Below, piece after piece: positions 32,191 to 41,803 of a stretch of 64,000 nt of DNA (positions within the stretch are counted from its first letter, which is position 1; each line of letters begins with the position of its first letter). The notes under the pieces are model-generated. The model made no database searches, was not told the DNA's origin, and worked only from the letters and a program-made list of their open reading frames with translations. Position numbers and translations under genes: made by a program. The stretch comes from Fulverythrobacter ferritrahens (GTDB taxonomy: Bacteria; Pseudomonadota; Alphaproteobacteria; Sphingomonadales; Sphingomonadaceae): NCBI RefSeq assembly GCF_020539485.1, contig NZ_JACDXU010000001.1, forward strand, positions 806,001-870,000. Direction: 5' to 3'.

Positions 32191-32700
32191 TTATCCGCGC
32201 ATTCGCGCGCGATACAGTTCCGCCATCCGCCTTGCAGCCTCGCTGGAAAGGGCCAAAAGGGAGTCGGCACTGCCCGAAGTGCAGTCATATCGCTCTATCA
32301 GCATCGCCTTGACGAGGGAGTCGATATCCTCCCGAGCCTTAGCGCGACCCCTGTCGTGATTCGCAACCACTTCGGAGACACGCATATCGCGCCCGTCCAG
32401 GCGAGCGATCATCAGGCTTAGCATGATATCCCAGACCGGGTGGCTGAGGCGGTCATCGGCAAAGGAGAGTTTCCGTCGCCGGTGTTGGGCGAGAAGGGCT
32501 TCGAAGTAGAGATGCGGGGTAGCCCCAGGGTCAGGTTGGTTGGCGCTGCTGTCGCCCTGTTGACTGCCTATCTCTTCCGGTGCTTCGGAAAGTTCGTTGG
32601 CAAGACGCAGAAGATCGCGCTGGAAATTCCACAGCGAGATGACTTCCGGTTCCTGTTCAATTCGCTCGTCCGCAGGGCTGCGCGGGCCAGTTATCGGCAT
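32191..32700 (-). CDS. hypothetical protein, possible winged-helix regulator
   Basis: 169 residues from the ATG at 32700 (MPITGPRSPADERIEQEP); the frame is open another 62 codons upstream but that part is Arg/Ser/Pro-rich and unlike a protein start. The second half (LSFADDRLSHPVWDIMLSLM, then RLDGRDMRVSEVVANHDRG and IDSLVKAMLIERYDC) resembles the winged-helix layout of sphingomonad MarR-like proteins: a helix ending in PxWDIML, then a DNA-recognition-like helix and a wing. No firm family assignment. It stands alone between the rodA end and tRNA-Lys. Confidence 0.6.
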   Translation of the reverse strand: MPITGPRSPADERIEQEPEVISLWNFQRDLLRLANELSEAPEEIGSQQGDSSANQPDPGATPHLYFEALLAQHRRRKLSFADDRLSHPVWDIMLSLMIARLDGRDMRVSEVVANHDRGRAKAREDIDSLVKAMLIERYDCTSGSADSLLALSSEAARRMAELYRARMRG

Positions 32701-32980
32701 CAACACCTCGTCGCGGCTCCGGATGTCCGAAACCTGCGCTGGGGGAGCATCCAATGCCCATCGAGGCGCGCAATGCGGAAGGGGCCGGGTCAGCCTTGCT
32801 CCGCAAACGTGTCTCAGCCTGGGGAGGAGACTCCGGGATAATCTGGAATCCGCCCGCGAAATCGCGACGACGGATTGATCGGCCAAGCCGATTTAAGCGG
32901 GCGGTTAACGATTTAAGTCTGCAATTGCAATCTATTTTTGTTGCAGTGCGCCATGGCTGACGAGCGCCTGTGCCGCATTG

Positions 32981-34096
32981 TCAGGAGAGGGAATTCTTCC
33001 CCTGCCTGCTCCAGCGGTCGACCATCATCAGCGTGCCGATGCAGATCATATTGGTCATCATGGAGGACCCCCCGTGGCTCATGAAGGGCAGGGGAATGCC
33101 CACCACGGGCGCAAGGCCCATCACCATCATCAGATTGATCGCAACATAGAAAAAGATGGTGGAGGTCATGCCTGCGGCCAGTAGCGAGCTAAACCGGTCA
33201 GGCGCCCGCCGTGCGACGCTCCATCCCCACCGCAGGATAACGCCGAAGACCAGCAGCACAGCAAGCCCGCCAGCCAGGCCCCATTCCTCGGCCATCGTGG
33301 CGAATACGAAATCGGTATGCGGTTCCGGCAGATAATTGAGGTGGCTCTGAGACCCGTTGCCGAAACCCTTGCCGAATATCCCGCCGGAGCCGATTGCGAT
33401 CTTGGACTGCGTAATATGATAGCCGGCCCCCAGCGGGTCGCTCTCCGGATCGAGGAAGGTCGTCACTCGGCGGCGCTGGTAGTCATGCAAGGCGAAGAAA
33501 TAGGCGAGGGGGGCGACAACAGCCGCCAGCAAGCCGCCGCCTACGAACCAGCGCATGGGCAACCCCGCCAGGAAGATGATCACTACCCCGCCGAAGCCTA
33601 TGGCCAGAGCAGTACCAAGATCAGGCTGCAACAGCACCAGAGCCATGGGAAGGCCGATCAGTACACCAGCGGGAACGATGGAGCGCCAGCTGCCGACTTC
33701 GCCCGGAGGCAATGAATTATAGAAGCTCGCCAGCACGAGAACGATGGTCGGCTTCATCAATTCGGAGGGCTGGAGTACGATCGGCCCCAGATTTAGCCAG
33801 CGCTGGCTGCCGCCCCCGATCGCGCCCAAGGCCTCGACAGCCATCAACAGCAGCAACACCCCGACATAGGCGGGATAGGCGGCCCAATGGACGAGATCAC
33901 GGGGGATGCGGGTCATGACCAGGGCCATCGTCATGAAGATGGCGAAGCGGAGAAGATGAGAGCCGGCAAAGGGGCTCATGCTCCCGGCTGCAGCGGAATA
34001 GAGTACTGCTGCTCCGAATGTCGTAAGGCCAACGAGCGGAATGATGACGCGCCACGGCAGCTGGGCGATAGGTGCCGGGATGACCGACCGGCTCAT
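32981..34096 (-). CDS. rodA: rod-shape SEDS glycosyltransferase RodA
   Basis: 371 residues with about ten membrane helices. It polymerises lipid II glycan strands during elongation with PBP2. Family marks are GSQRWLNLGPIVLQPSELMKP, the catalytic-region LLQPDLGTALAI, and the C-terminal GIPLPFMSHGGSSMM. Its start overlaps the mrdA stop by four bases, so the synthase pair is coupled. Last gene of the mreB-mreC-mreD-mrdA-rodA operon. Confidence 0.97.
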   Translation of the reverse strand: MSRSVIPAPIAQLPWRVIIPLVGLTTFGAAVLYSAAAGSMSPFAGSHLLRFAIFMTMALVMTRIPRDLVHWAAYPAYVGVLLLLMAVEALGAIGGGSQRWLNLGPIVLQPSELMKPTIVLVLASFYNSLPPGEVGSWRSIVPAGVLIGLPMALVLLQPDLGTALAIGFGGVVIIFLAGLPMRWFVGGGLLAAVVAPLAYFFALHDYQRRRVTTFLDPESDPLGAGYHITQSKIAIGSGGIFGKGFGNGSQSHLNYLPEPHTDFVFATMAEEWGLAGGLAVLLVFGVILRWGWSVARRAPDRFSSLLAAGMTSTIFFYVAINLMMVMGLAPVVGIPLPFMSHGGSSMMTNMICIGTLMMVDRWSRQGKNSLS

Positions 34097-36207
34097 TGCG
34101 CGCCTCCGGCGGGCGGCAGAGCCGGCCCGGCGGGTGTCGCCTGCGGTGCCGGAGCGGGCGCCCCTGTCATGGTCGTGACCGGGGGCATTTCCTGATCCAT
34201 TTCGACAGGACGGGTGATCGCAACGCCACCTTGCGGCGAATCCTCGAGCGCGGCGGCAGAGGCACGGGCATCGGCATCCGCCATCCGGGCGATGTCTTCC
34301 AGATTGGGGGGCGGTTTGGGCACGGATACGCCATATTGCGTGGCATAGGATGCATATTTGCGCGCCATGCGTTCGCGCGGAGTGCCGCCCCAGCCTTGCT
34401 CGAGCTCAAGCAGTTTTTCCATGCCCAATTGGGGATTGTAGAGGAAGGTGACCACGTCTCGCGCGATGGGATAGGCCGAACCCGATCCGCCGCCATGCTC
34501 GATCACCACCGCCCCGGCATAGCGCGGATTGTCGAAGGGAGCGAAGAAGATGAACAGGCCGTGGTCACGATGTTTCCATAGCCCGCCCTTGCCGCTCGAA
34601 ATATTGAGCGACACGACCTGCGCCGTCCCGGTTTTACCGGCCATGTTGACGCCTTCGATGGGTATGCGCGCACGCCCGGCCGTGCCGGCGCCGTTCACCA
34701 CTTCGTTCATCGCATTGCGGATGATCGTGGTGTGATCGCCGTGGAAGTTCATGCTCTGGAAATTGGGCTTCTTCCCGTCAAGGATCAGGCGGGGCATCAC
34801 CTTGTTGCCGGTGGCGAGGCGTGTGGCCATCACCGCCAGCTGGAGCGGATTGGCGAGCATGTAGCCCTGGCCGATTGTGGCATTCACCGTATCATAAGGC
34901 TGCCATTCCCGCTTGTGCTTGCGCAGCAGCCAGGCGGGATCGGGAACGGTGCCGAAGAACTGGCTGGCGACGGGCAGGGGAAATTCCTCCTGCATGCCGA
35001 GCCGCCGCGCCATGGGAGCTATGACATCCATCCCCAGGCGCTGGGCGAAATGATAAAAATAGACGTCGCAGCTCTGGTAGATGCCCTTGGCCATGTCGAC
35101 TTGGCCATGCCCGCGGCGGTTCCAGCAATGGAACACGCGGTTACCGACCTTGAGGCCGCCCCCACAAAACACGGTTTCATGGGGATCGAGCCCGGCTTCG
35201 AGAAAGCTCATCGACACCATGGGCTTTACGGTCGAGCCCGGGGGGTAAAGGCCTTTCAGAACCTTGTTGCGGAGGGGCACGTGGTCATCATCGGCCAGCA
35301 TTTTCCATTCAAGACGGCCAATGCCGTCCGAAAAACTGTTGGGATCTAAGCTGGGCATCGAGGCCATGCAGAGCAGATCGCCAGTGAGGCAATCGAGCAC
35401 CACGACCGAACCGGATTCCAGACCGAGCCGGCGGGCGGCGTAATCCTGTAGCGGGCCATCGATCGTGAGCTTGATCGATTTGCCCTGAACATCTTCGCGT
35501 GTTTCCAGATCGCGCACAATCTCGCCGCTGGCGGTGACTTCCACACGCCGCGCCCCGGGCTCGCCGCGCAGGGCCTGCTCGAACTGCTTTTCGATACCAT
35601 CCTTGCCCAGCTTGAAACCGGGCGTGACGAGGAGAGGAATCCTCTCCTTTTCATATTCCTCGGCTGAAGCGGCGCCGACATATCCGATGAGATGCCCCAC
35701 CGATGGACCGGTGGGATAATAACGTGAGAAGCCCCGCTGGGGCACTACGCCGGGCAGATCGGGCAGGCGGACACTTACGGCCGCGAACTGATTGTAATCG
35801 AGGCCACTGGCGACTTCGACGGGCTGGAAGCCGCGGGCGTCGGACAGCTTGTCTTTCAGATCCTGCACCTGAACCGGCGAGAGATTGAGCAGGCTACCGA
35901 GCGTCTCGATCTCCCGGACCGGATCGCGCATCCTGTCCGGCACGATATCCACGCGGAAATCGGCGCGGTTGGAGGCCAGAGGCGCGCCGTGCCGGTCGAG
36001 AATCCAGCCCCGGCGGGGAGGGATCAGAGACAGGTTCACGCGATTTGATTCTGCGAGCACGCGGTAGCGTTCGTTCTCCGCGACAGCCAGATAGCCCATT
36101 CGAGCCGCCAGCAGCAGGCCGACGCCGCCCTGGATGCCCCCGATCAGGAAACTGCGGCGCTGGAAGGAGTGCCGTAGGGAGCCGGCTGAATTGCGGGGCT
36201 TCGCCAT
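34093..36207 (-). CDS. mrdA: penicillin-binding protein 2 (elongation transpeptidase)
   Basis: 704 residues. One N-terminal membrane helix (FLIGGIQGGVGLLLAARMGYL), a dimerisation domain, and a transpeptidase domain with SxxK in YPPGSTVKPMVSMSF, SxN-type motif in IYQSCDVYFYHFAQ and KTG in NMAGKTGTAQVV. It cross-links peptidoglycan with RodA. The C-terminal ~70 residues after the catalytic domain form a Pro/Ala-rich tail (end TPAGPALPPAGGAQ) longer than in E. coli. It follows mreD by 5 bases. Confidence 0.96.
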   Translation of the reverse strand: MAKPRNSAGSLRHSFQRRSFLIGGIQGGVGLLLAARMGYLAVAENERYRVLAESNRVNLSLIPPRRGWILDRHGAPLASNRADFRVDIVPDRMRDPVREIETLGSLLNLSPVQVQDLKDKLSDARGFQPVEVASGLDYNQFAAVSVRLPDLPGVVPQRGFSRYYPTGPSVGHLIGYVGAASAEEYEKERIPLLVTPGFKLGKDGIEKQFEQALRGEPGARRVEVTASGEIVRDLETREDVQGKSIKLTIDGPLQDYAARRLGLESGSVVVLDCLTGDLLCMASMPSLDPNSFSDGIGRLEWKMLADDDHVPLRNKVLKGLYPPGSTVKPMVSMSFLEAGLDPHETVFCGGGLKVGNRVFHCWNRRGHGQVDMAKGIYQSCDVYFYHFAQRLGMDVIAPMARRLGMQEEFPLPVASQFFGTVPDPAWLLRKHKREWQPYDTVNATIGQGYMLANPLQLAVMATRLATGNKVMPRLILDGKKPNFQSMNFHGDHTTIIRNAMNEVVNGAGTAGRARIPIEGVNMAGKTGTAQVVSLNISSGKGGLWKHRDHGLFIFFAPFDNPRYAGAVVIEHGGGSGSAYPIARDVVTFLYNPQLGMEKLLELEQGWGGTPRERMARKYASYATQYGVSVPKPPPNLEDIARMADADARASAAALEDSPQGGVAITRPVEMDQEMPPVTTMTGAPAPAPQATPAGPALPPAGGAQ

Positions 36208-36212
36208 GTCCG

Positions 36213-36785
36213 TCAGCCTATAACCTTGATGCGGAACAGGCGAACACGGTCGAAAAAGGCGACAATACGCCCGACGATCGGAAACAGCAGGATGCTGAAG
36301 GCCAGTTGCGGAATGAGCAGCAGGAAACGCTGCGGTTCGAAATTACCGCCCGCCACAAGCGCGCCGAGCACCAGATAGGCTGCAATCATGCCAGATGCCG
36401 TTGCCCAGTCCTGCCAGAAGCTGCGCCAGGGGAAGCGCGCTTCGATCGCATCCATTGCGAGCATGGCGATAGACCACAGCAGAATGGCATTGCCGAAGGG
36501 CTGGCCGCTGAAGAGATCGTCAAAGGCGCCAAGCGGAAGGCCTATCCAAGGGGGCATCAACCCCGGGCGCACGATCCGCCAGGCGAGCAGGAACATGAAG
36601 CCGAAAGGCGGCATGACCGGACCGGAGGCGATGAGCGGCAGCATGGGCGTGAGCGAACCGAGCAGGATCGTCAGCAGCGGCACCGCATGGGCAAGGATAA
36701 CCGAATGATCGCGGTTGATCGTCTTGCCGAAGCTGTCGCGGTGGGTTGAGGACATGCGGGCGCCCTTGCGGTGCTCCGCCATCAT
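36213..36785 (-). CDS. mreD: rod shape-determining protein MreD
   Basis: 190 residues, small multispanning membrane protein with helices through LTILLGSLTPMLPLIASG, MFLLAWRIVRPGLMPPW and the conserved GAFDDLFSGQPFGNAILLW segment. It links the MreB/MreC scaffold to the wall synthases. The start overlaps the mreC stop (ATGA). The ATG ten codons in (MSSTHRDSF) is an alternative start. Confidence 0.9.
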   Translation of the reverse strand: MMAEHRKGARMSSTHRDSFGKTINRDHSVILAHAVPLLTILLGSLTPMLPLIASGPVMPPFGFMFLLAWRIVRPGLMPPWIGLPLGAFDDLFSGQPFGNAILLWSIAMLAMDAIEARFPWRSFWQDWATASGMIAAYLVLGALVAGGNFEPQRFLLLIPQLAFSILLFPIVGRIVAFFDRVRLFRIKVIG

Positions 36786-37669
36786 TGTGGCCCTCCAGGG
36801 GCGGGCTGTGCGACAACATCTGCTGCCTGCGGAACCCAGACCGGATCGACTGCTACGTGAATCGTCGCGGCGGGATTGGCGAGGGGCAGGGCGAGCGCGC
36901 CATCATGCGTGACCTTTTCCACCACAGCCACGGCAATCCCCGGCCGGAAGATGCCGCCCGCGCCGGAAGTGACGAAAACATCGCCCTTCTTCAGCGGATT
37001 GATGCCCAGATTGATCAGCCGCAGGCGCAAAGTGCCGTCTGCCCGGCCTTCGGCGAAGGCCACGACATTGTCCGTATTGCGCCGCACCGGGACCATGCTG
37101 GCCGTATCGGTCAGCAGCATCACGCGTGAACTGCCATCCCCCACTTCCAATACGCGCCCGACGAGGCCCATCGGCGAACGGATCGGCATGCCGGGCTTGA
37201 CCCCATCGTCGCTGCCTGCCGAAAGATAAGCGAAGCGCCGGGTGCTGGCGGAACTGGACCCGATCAGCCTTGCGAAGGCGACGGGCTTTACCTCCTCCTC
37301 GCGCAGGCCGAGCAGTGCCTTCAGGCGGGCATTTTCCGCTTCGACTGCCTTGGCTTCGACCAAGCGCACGCGCGCCTCTTCCATCTCGCGCTTCAGCCGG
37401 GCGTTCTTGTTGGCGGCATCAAAATAGCCGGCAACGCTTTCGATCACCCCCTGGCTATCGGAACGCACGGTCGCACCCGCCTTGCCGGCAGGGACAGTCA
37501 GATCGGTTGCCTCTGCCCGCAGCGAGGCCATCGCGTTCGGCTTCCAGACGGAAAGCAGCAGCAATCCGGCGCCGACGAGGACGCCGATGCCGGCCACGAG
37601 ATATCCGGTGAAGGCGCTGAATTGCGCCTTCTTTGAATGGCCCGTGCGGCGTTTTGTCGGCGGCGCCAT
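36782..37669 (-). CDS. mreC: rod shape-determining protein MreC
   Basis: 295 residues: short cytoplasmic basic N-terminus, one membrane helix (LVAGIGVLVGAGLLLLSV), a periplasmic coiled coil (NARLKREMEEARVRLVEAK) and the beta-rich MreC domain (GLVGRVLEVGDGSSRVMLL, then VFVTSGAGGIFRPGIAVAVV). It organises PBP2/RodA along MreB. Lies 65 bases after mreB in the same operon. Confidence 0.95.
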   Translation of the reverse strand: MAPPTKRRTGHSKKAQFSAFTGYLVAGIGVLVGAGLLLLSVWKPNAMASLRAEATDLTVPAGKAGATVRSDSQGVIESVAGYFDAANKNARLKREMEEARVRLVEAKAVEAENARLKALLGLREEEVKPVAFARLIGSSSASTRRFAYLSAGSDDGVKPGMPIRSPMGLVGRVLEVGDGSSRVMLLTDTASMVPVRRNTDNVVAFAEGRADGTLRLRLINLGINPLKKGDVFVTSGAGGIFRPGIAVAVVEKVTHDGALALPLANPAATIHVAVDPVWVPQAADVVAQPAPGGPQ

Positions 37670-37734
37670 GCGCCCATTTCCTTATTGGGCCGGCGGACGG
37701 CCTTTATGAGCTGCCCCCCGGCGGTTGGACTGTC

Positions 37735-38865
<1,131 letters not shown>

Positions 38866-38967
38866 TTAACGCAAGCGCCGGGCAAAGGCCAAAATTTTGT
38901 GAGGAAAGCGATGCATTTTTGGGCGGCTCGGCTCGAAATCGCGCCCGTTCGCCGTTAGGCTTGCCAG

Positions 38968-40824
38968 ATGCCCCAAATTCGCCGTCTGCCCGAAACGCTT
39001 ATCAACCGCATTGCTGCCGGCGAAGTAGTGGAACGGCCAGCCGCCGCGCTCAAGGAACTGGTCGAGAATGCGATCGATTCCGGGGCCGGGCGGATCGCGG
39101 TAACCATTGCGGAAGGCGGACTTTCGCGCATTGAGGTAACCGACGACGGTTGCGGGATGAACCCGCAGGACATGGAGCTTGCGCTGGAGCGCCACGCCAC
39201 CTCCAAGCTGCCCGACGAAGCGATCGAGCAGGTTTCCACCCTGGGCTTTCGGGGGGAGGCGCTGCCGTCCATCGCCAGCGTCGCGCGGCTGACGCTCGAG
39301 TCGCGTGTGCGTGGGGAAGATCAGGGCTGGAAGCGCGTGATAGATCATGGCGCCCTGATCGAGGAAGGGCCCGCTGCCCTGCCGCCGGGAACGCGCGTCC
39401 GGGTGGAGCAATTATTCGCCAAGATTCCCGCGCGACGAAAATTCCTGCGTAGCGAGCGCAGCGAATATGCTGCCTGTCTCGATGTGGTTCGCCGCCTCGC
39501 CATGGCCCGGCCCGACATTGCCTTCAGCCTCGAACATGGGGGCAGGCGGGTATTCGCCGTTCAGGGTGGCGAAACGGCCGAAGAACGCGTGGCGCAACTG
39601 GTTGCGCGGGAACTGGCCGGAAACGCCGTGCTTCTGGACATAGAGCGTCCCGTGGAGAATGGCGCGATGCGCCTCTCCGGCGTTGCGGGCCTGCCGACTT
39701 ACAACCGCGGCGTGGCCGATCATCAATATCTGTTCGTCAATGGCCGCCCGGTGAAAGACCGGCTGTTGGTCGGCGCGGTGCGCGGTGCCTATGCCGACAT
39801 GCTTGCGCGCGATCGGCATGCCGTGCTGGCGCTGTTCCTCGACCTGCCGCCAGAGGATGTCGACGTGAATGTTCACCCCGCGAAAACGGAGGTTCGCTTC
39901 CGCGATTCCGCCGGCGTGCGCGGCTTTATCGTTTCAGGGCTGAGGCAGGCACTGGCCACGGGCGACAAGCGCAGCGCACAGGCGCCCGATGCCAATGCAA
40001 TGGCACGTTGGCAGCAGGAGCCGATCAGCCAGCCTTCCGCGGGCGAGGCAGCCCCGGCCTTGCGATCGCTTTTCGGCGGCAGGGACTGGACTGCCAGTTC
40101 CTCAGGTGGCGGCCGTCCTTCCGGTGTGAGTGAGGCTGGGCAGGCATGGCGGGCCTTTGAAGCCGAAACCCCCCTCCCGCAGGCACCCGTCCCGATGGGG
40201 CGTGCTGAAGAGGCCGGGGATATGCCCGAAGATGCTGCCGCCTATCCGCTGGGCATTGCGCGCGGGCAGGTGGCAAACACCTATATTGTCGCGGAGGCGG
40301 CCGATGGGCTTGTTCTGGTCGATCAGCATGCGGCGCATGAGCGGCTCGTGCTGGAAAGGCTGCGGGCAGCGGGGGCGGGCGAGAAGGTGGCCGCCAGTCA
40401 GGCCCTGCTCATCCCCGAAGTGGTCGAGATGGACGAACCGGCCTGTGATCGCCTGGAAGACAATGCCGAAAAATTCGCGGCTCTGGGTCTGCTGATCGAA
40501 CGGTTCGGCCCCAATGCAATGTTGGTGCGTGCGATGCCCGGCGTACTCGGCAAGGCCGATCCCCATGCCCTGCTTCAGGATCTGGCAGACGATCTGGCGC
40601 TCAACGGGGATGCCTTGCTGCTCGATGAGAAGATCGAACATGTGCTGGCCACAATGGCCTGCCATGGCTCGGTACGGGCAGGGCGTACGCTTTCAGTCGC
40701 CGAGATGAACGCGCTGTTGCGCGAAATGGAGGAGACGCCGCGTTCGGGCCAGTGCAATCACGGTCGCCCAACCTGGGTGAAGCTCTCCATGGCGGAGGTC
40801 GAAAAGCTGTTCGGGAGGCATTGA
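38968..40824 (+). CDS. mutL: DNA mismatch repair protein MutL
   Basis: 618 residues. The N-terminal GHKL ATPase carries ELVENAIDSGAGRI, DDGCGM and the TLGFRGEALPSIASV loop; the linker (about residues 330-430) is rich in Ala, Gly and Ser; the C-terminal dimerisation domain holds DQHAAHERLVLE, matching the endonuclease motif DQHA(X)2E(X)4E, plus ACHGSVRAGRT and QCNHGRPTW. So this is a nicking MutL as in bacteria without MutH. Divergent from mreB; the stop overlaps the next ATG (TGATG). Confidence 0.97.
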   Translation: MPQIRRLPETLINRIAAGEVVERPAAALKELVENAIDSGAGRIAVTIAEGGLSRIEVTDDGCGMNPQDMELALERHATSKLPDEAIEQVSTLGFRGEALPSIASVARLTLESRVRGEDQGWKRVIDHGALIEEGPAALPPGTRVRVEQLFAKIPARRKFLRSERSEYAACLDVVRRLAMARPDIAFSLEHGGRRVFAVQGGETAEERVAQLVARELAGNAVLLDIERPVENGAMRLSGVAGLPTYNRGVADHQYLFVNGRPVKDRLLVGAVRGAYADMLARDRHAVLALFLDLPPEDVDVNVHPAKTEVRFRDSAGVRGFIVSGLRQALATGDKRSAQAPDANAMARWQQEPISQPSAGEAAPALRSLFGGRDWTASSSGGGRPSGVSEAGQAWRAFEAETPLPQAPVPMGRAEEAGDMPEDAAAYPLGIARGQVANTYIVAEAADGLVLVDQHAAHERLVLERLRAAGAGEKVAASQALLIPEVVEMDEPACDRLEDNAEKFAALGLLIERFGPNAMLVRAMPGVLGKADPHALLQDLADDLALNGDALLLDEKIEHVLATMACHGSVRAGRTLSVAEMNALLREMEETPRSGQCNHGRPTWVKLSMAEVEKLFGRH

Positions 40825-41312
40825 TGCGCGGAATGACGATAGTGCCACTGGCTGCTCTGCTTCTGGCAGCTTGCGGGGAAGAGACGGAGCACAAGCGCGA
40901 AGCCATCGACAGCGAAACGGTGGACAGGGCGCTGGCGGGCAAAGCCATTCCGATCGAGCTGGAACCCATCAGGCTGCCGGACATCGAGACGCATCAACTC
41001 TACGGCACCAGCTGCGCCTTCGCCCCGGAAGGAGGCGGCTTGGGCGCAGTCGCGATTGCCATGGAAGACGCGGGCTATCTCAAGATCGGCAAGGAAGTCC
41101 GCCGTTTTGCTGCTGACAAGGGAAGCGCGAAGCTGCTGTTCGGTACCCATGCCCAGCACGACGGACTGACCAACAGTTTCGATCTGGAGCCCGTCGGAGA
41201 CATCCCGCAGGCGAATGGAGGGAGCGTAACCTTCCCCGGCAGGCTGACCGTGCGCGATGACCACGAGCGTGTGGTTTACGAGCGGGCAGGCGAGATCCAG
41301 TGTAATCGATGA
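40824..41312 (+). CDS. putative lipoprotein of unknown function
   Basis: 162 residues. Lipoprotein signal peptide with a good lipobox (MRGMTIVPLAALLLAACGEE; cysteine at residue 18). The mature part contains a weakly patterned beta domain (GTSCAFAPEGGGLGAVAIAM, then FDLEPVGDIPQANGGSVTF, ending QCNR), with two further cysteines that could pair. Its ATG overlaps the mutL stop, so it is translated from the same message. No family recognised. Confidence 0.8.
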   Translation: MRGMTIVPLAALLLAACGEETEHKREAIDSETVDRALAGKAIPIELEPIRLPDIETHQLYGTSCAFAPEGGGLGAVAIAMEDAGYLKIGKEVRRFAADKGSAKLLFGTHAQHDGLTNSFDLEPVGDIPQANGGSVTFPGRLTVRDDHERVVYERAGEIQCNR

Positions 41313-41348
41313 AGGAGAGAATGTGACAGAAAAGGATGGCCCTTCAGC

Positions 41349-41798
41349 CTAGCCGTCTCCGCGCGTCCGGATCAGGGTGATCGGCTTCATGGAAATAACC
41401 GGCTGCCCATCCTGATTGAAAGTCGTCGTCCGGGTATTGAGGATGCCGATGCCGGGCTTTGATCGGCTGAGGCGCTTTTCGAGCAGTTCCATTTCGCAGC
41501 TCAGCACATCGCCGGGATAGACCGGACGCAGCCATCGCAATTCGTCCACGCCCATCGCCCCCAGCGCGGCGCGGGGCATGATTGCATGGTGTTCCACCAG
41601 CATCGCCATGGTCATCGAACAGGTGTGCCATCCGCTGGCAGCGATTTTTCCGAAATGGGTCAGCGCTGCCGCCTCGTCCGACAAGTGGAAGGGCTGAGGA
41701 TCATATTTACCGGCAAATTCCAGCACTTCCTCCCGGGTAACTTCATAGCGCCCGAAGCGGATGGTAGTGCCTATTTCCAGATCCTCGTAAAACAGCAT
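41349..41798 (-). CDS. MaoC family (R)-enoyl-CoA hydratase/dehydratase-like protein
   Basis: 149 residues with a hotdog fold. The sequence YEDLEIGTTIRFGRYEVT, then FAGKYDPQPFHLSDEAA and GWHTCSMTMAML are characteristic; the catalytic Asp and His of MaoC enzymes lie in DPQPFH. The acyl substrate is unknown. I use the ATG at 41798, five bases past the stop of the barrel gene; a TTG three codons earlier overlaps it. It is the third gene of the MerR-controlled unit by position, though its link to metals is unclear. Confidence 0.88.
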   Translation of the reverse strand: MLFYEDLEIGTTIRFGRYEVTREEVLEFAGKYDPQPFHLSDEAAALTHFGKIAASGWHTCSMTMAMLVEHHAIMPRAALGAMGVDELRWLRPVYPGDVLSCEMELLEKRLSRSKPGIGILNTRTTTFNQDGQPVISMKPITLIRTRGDG

Positions 41799-41803
41799 CA
41801 GTT

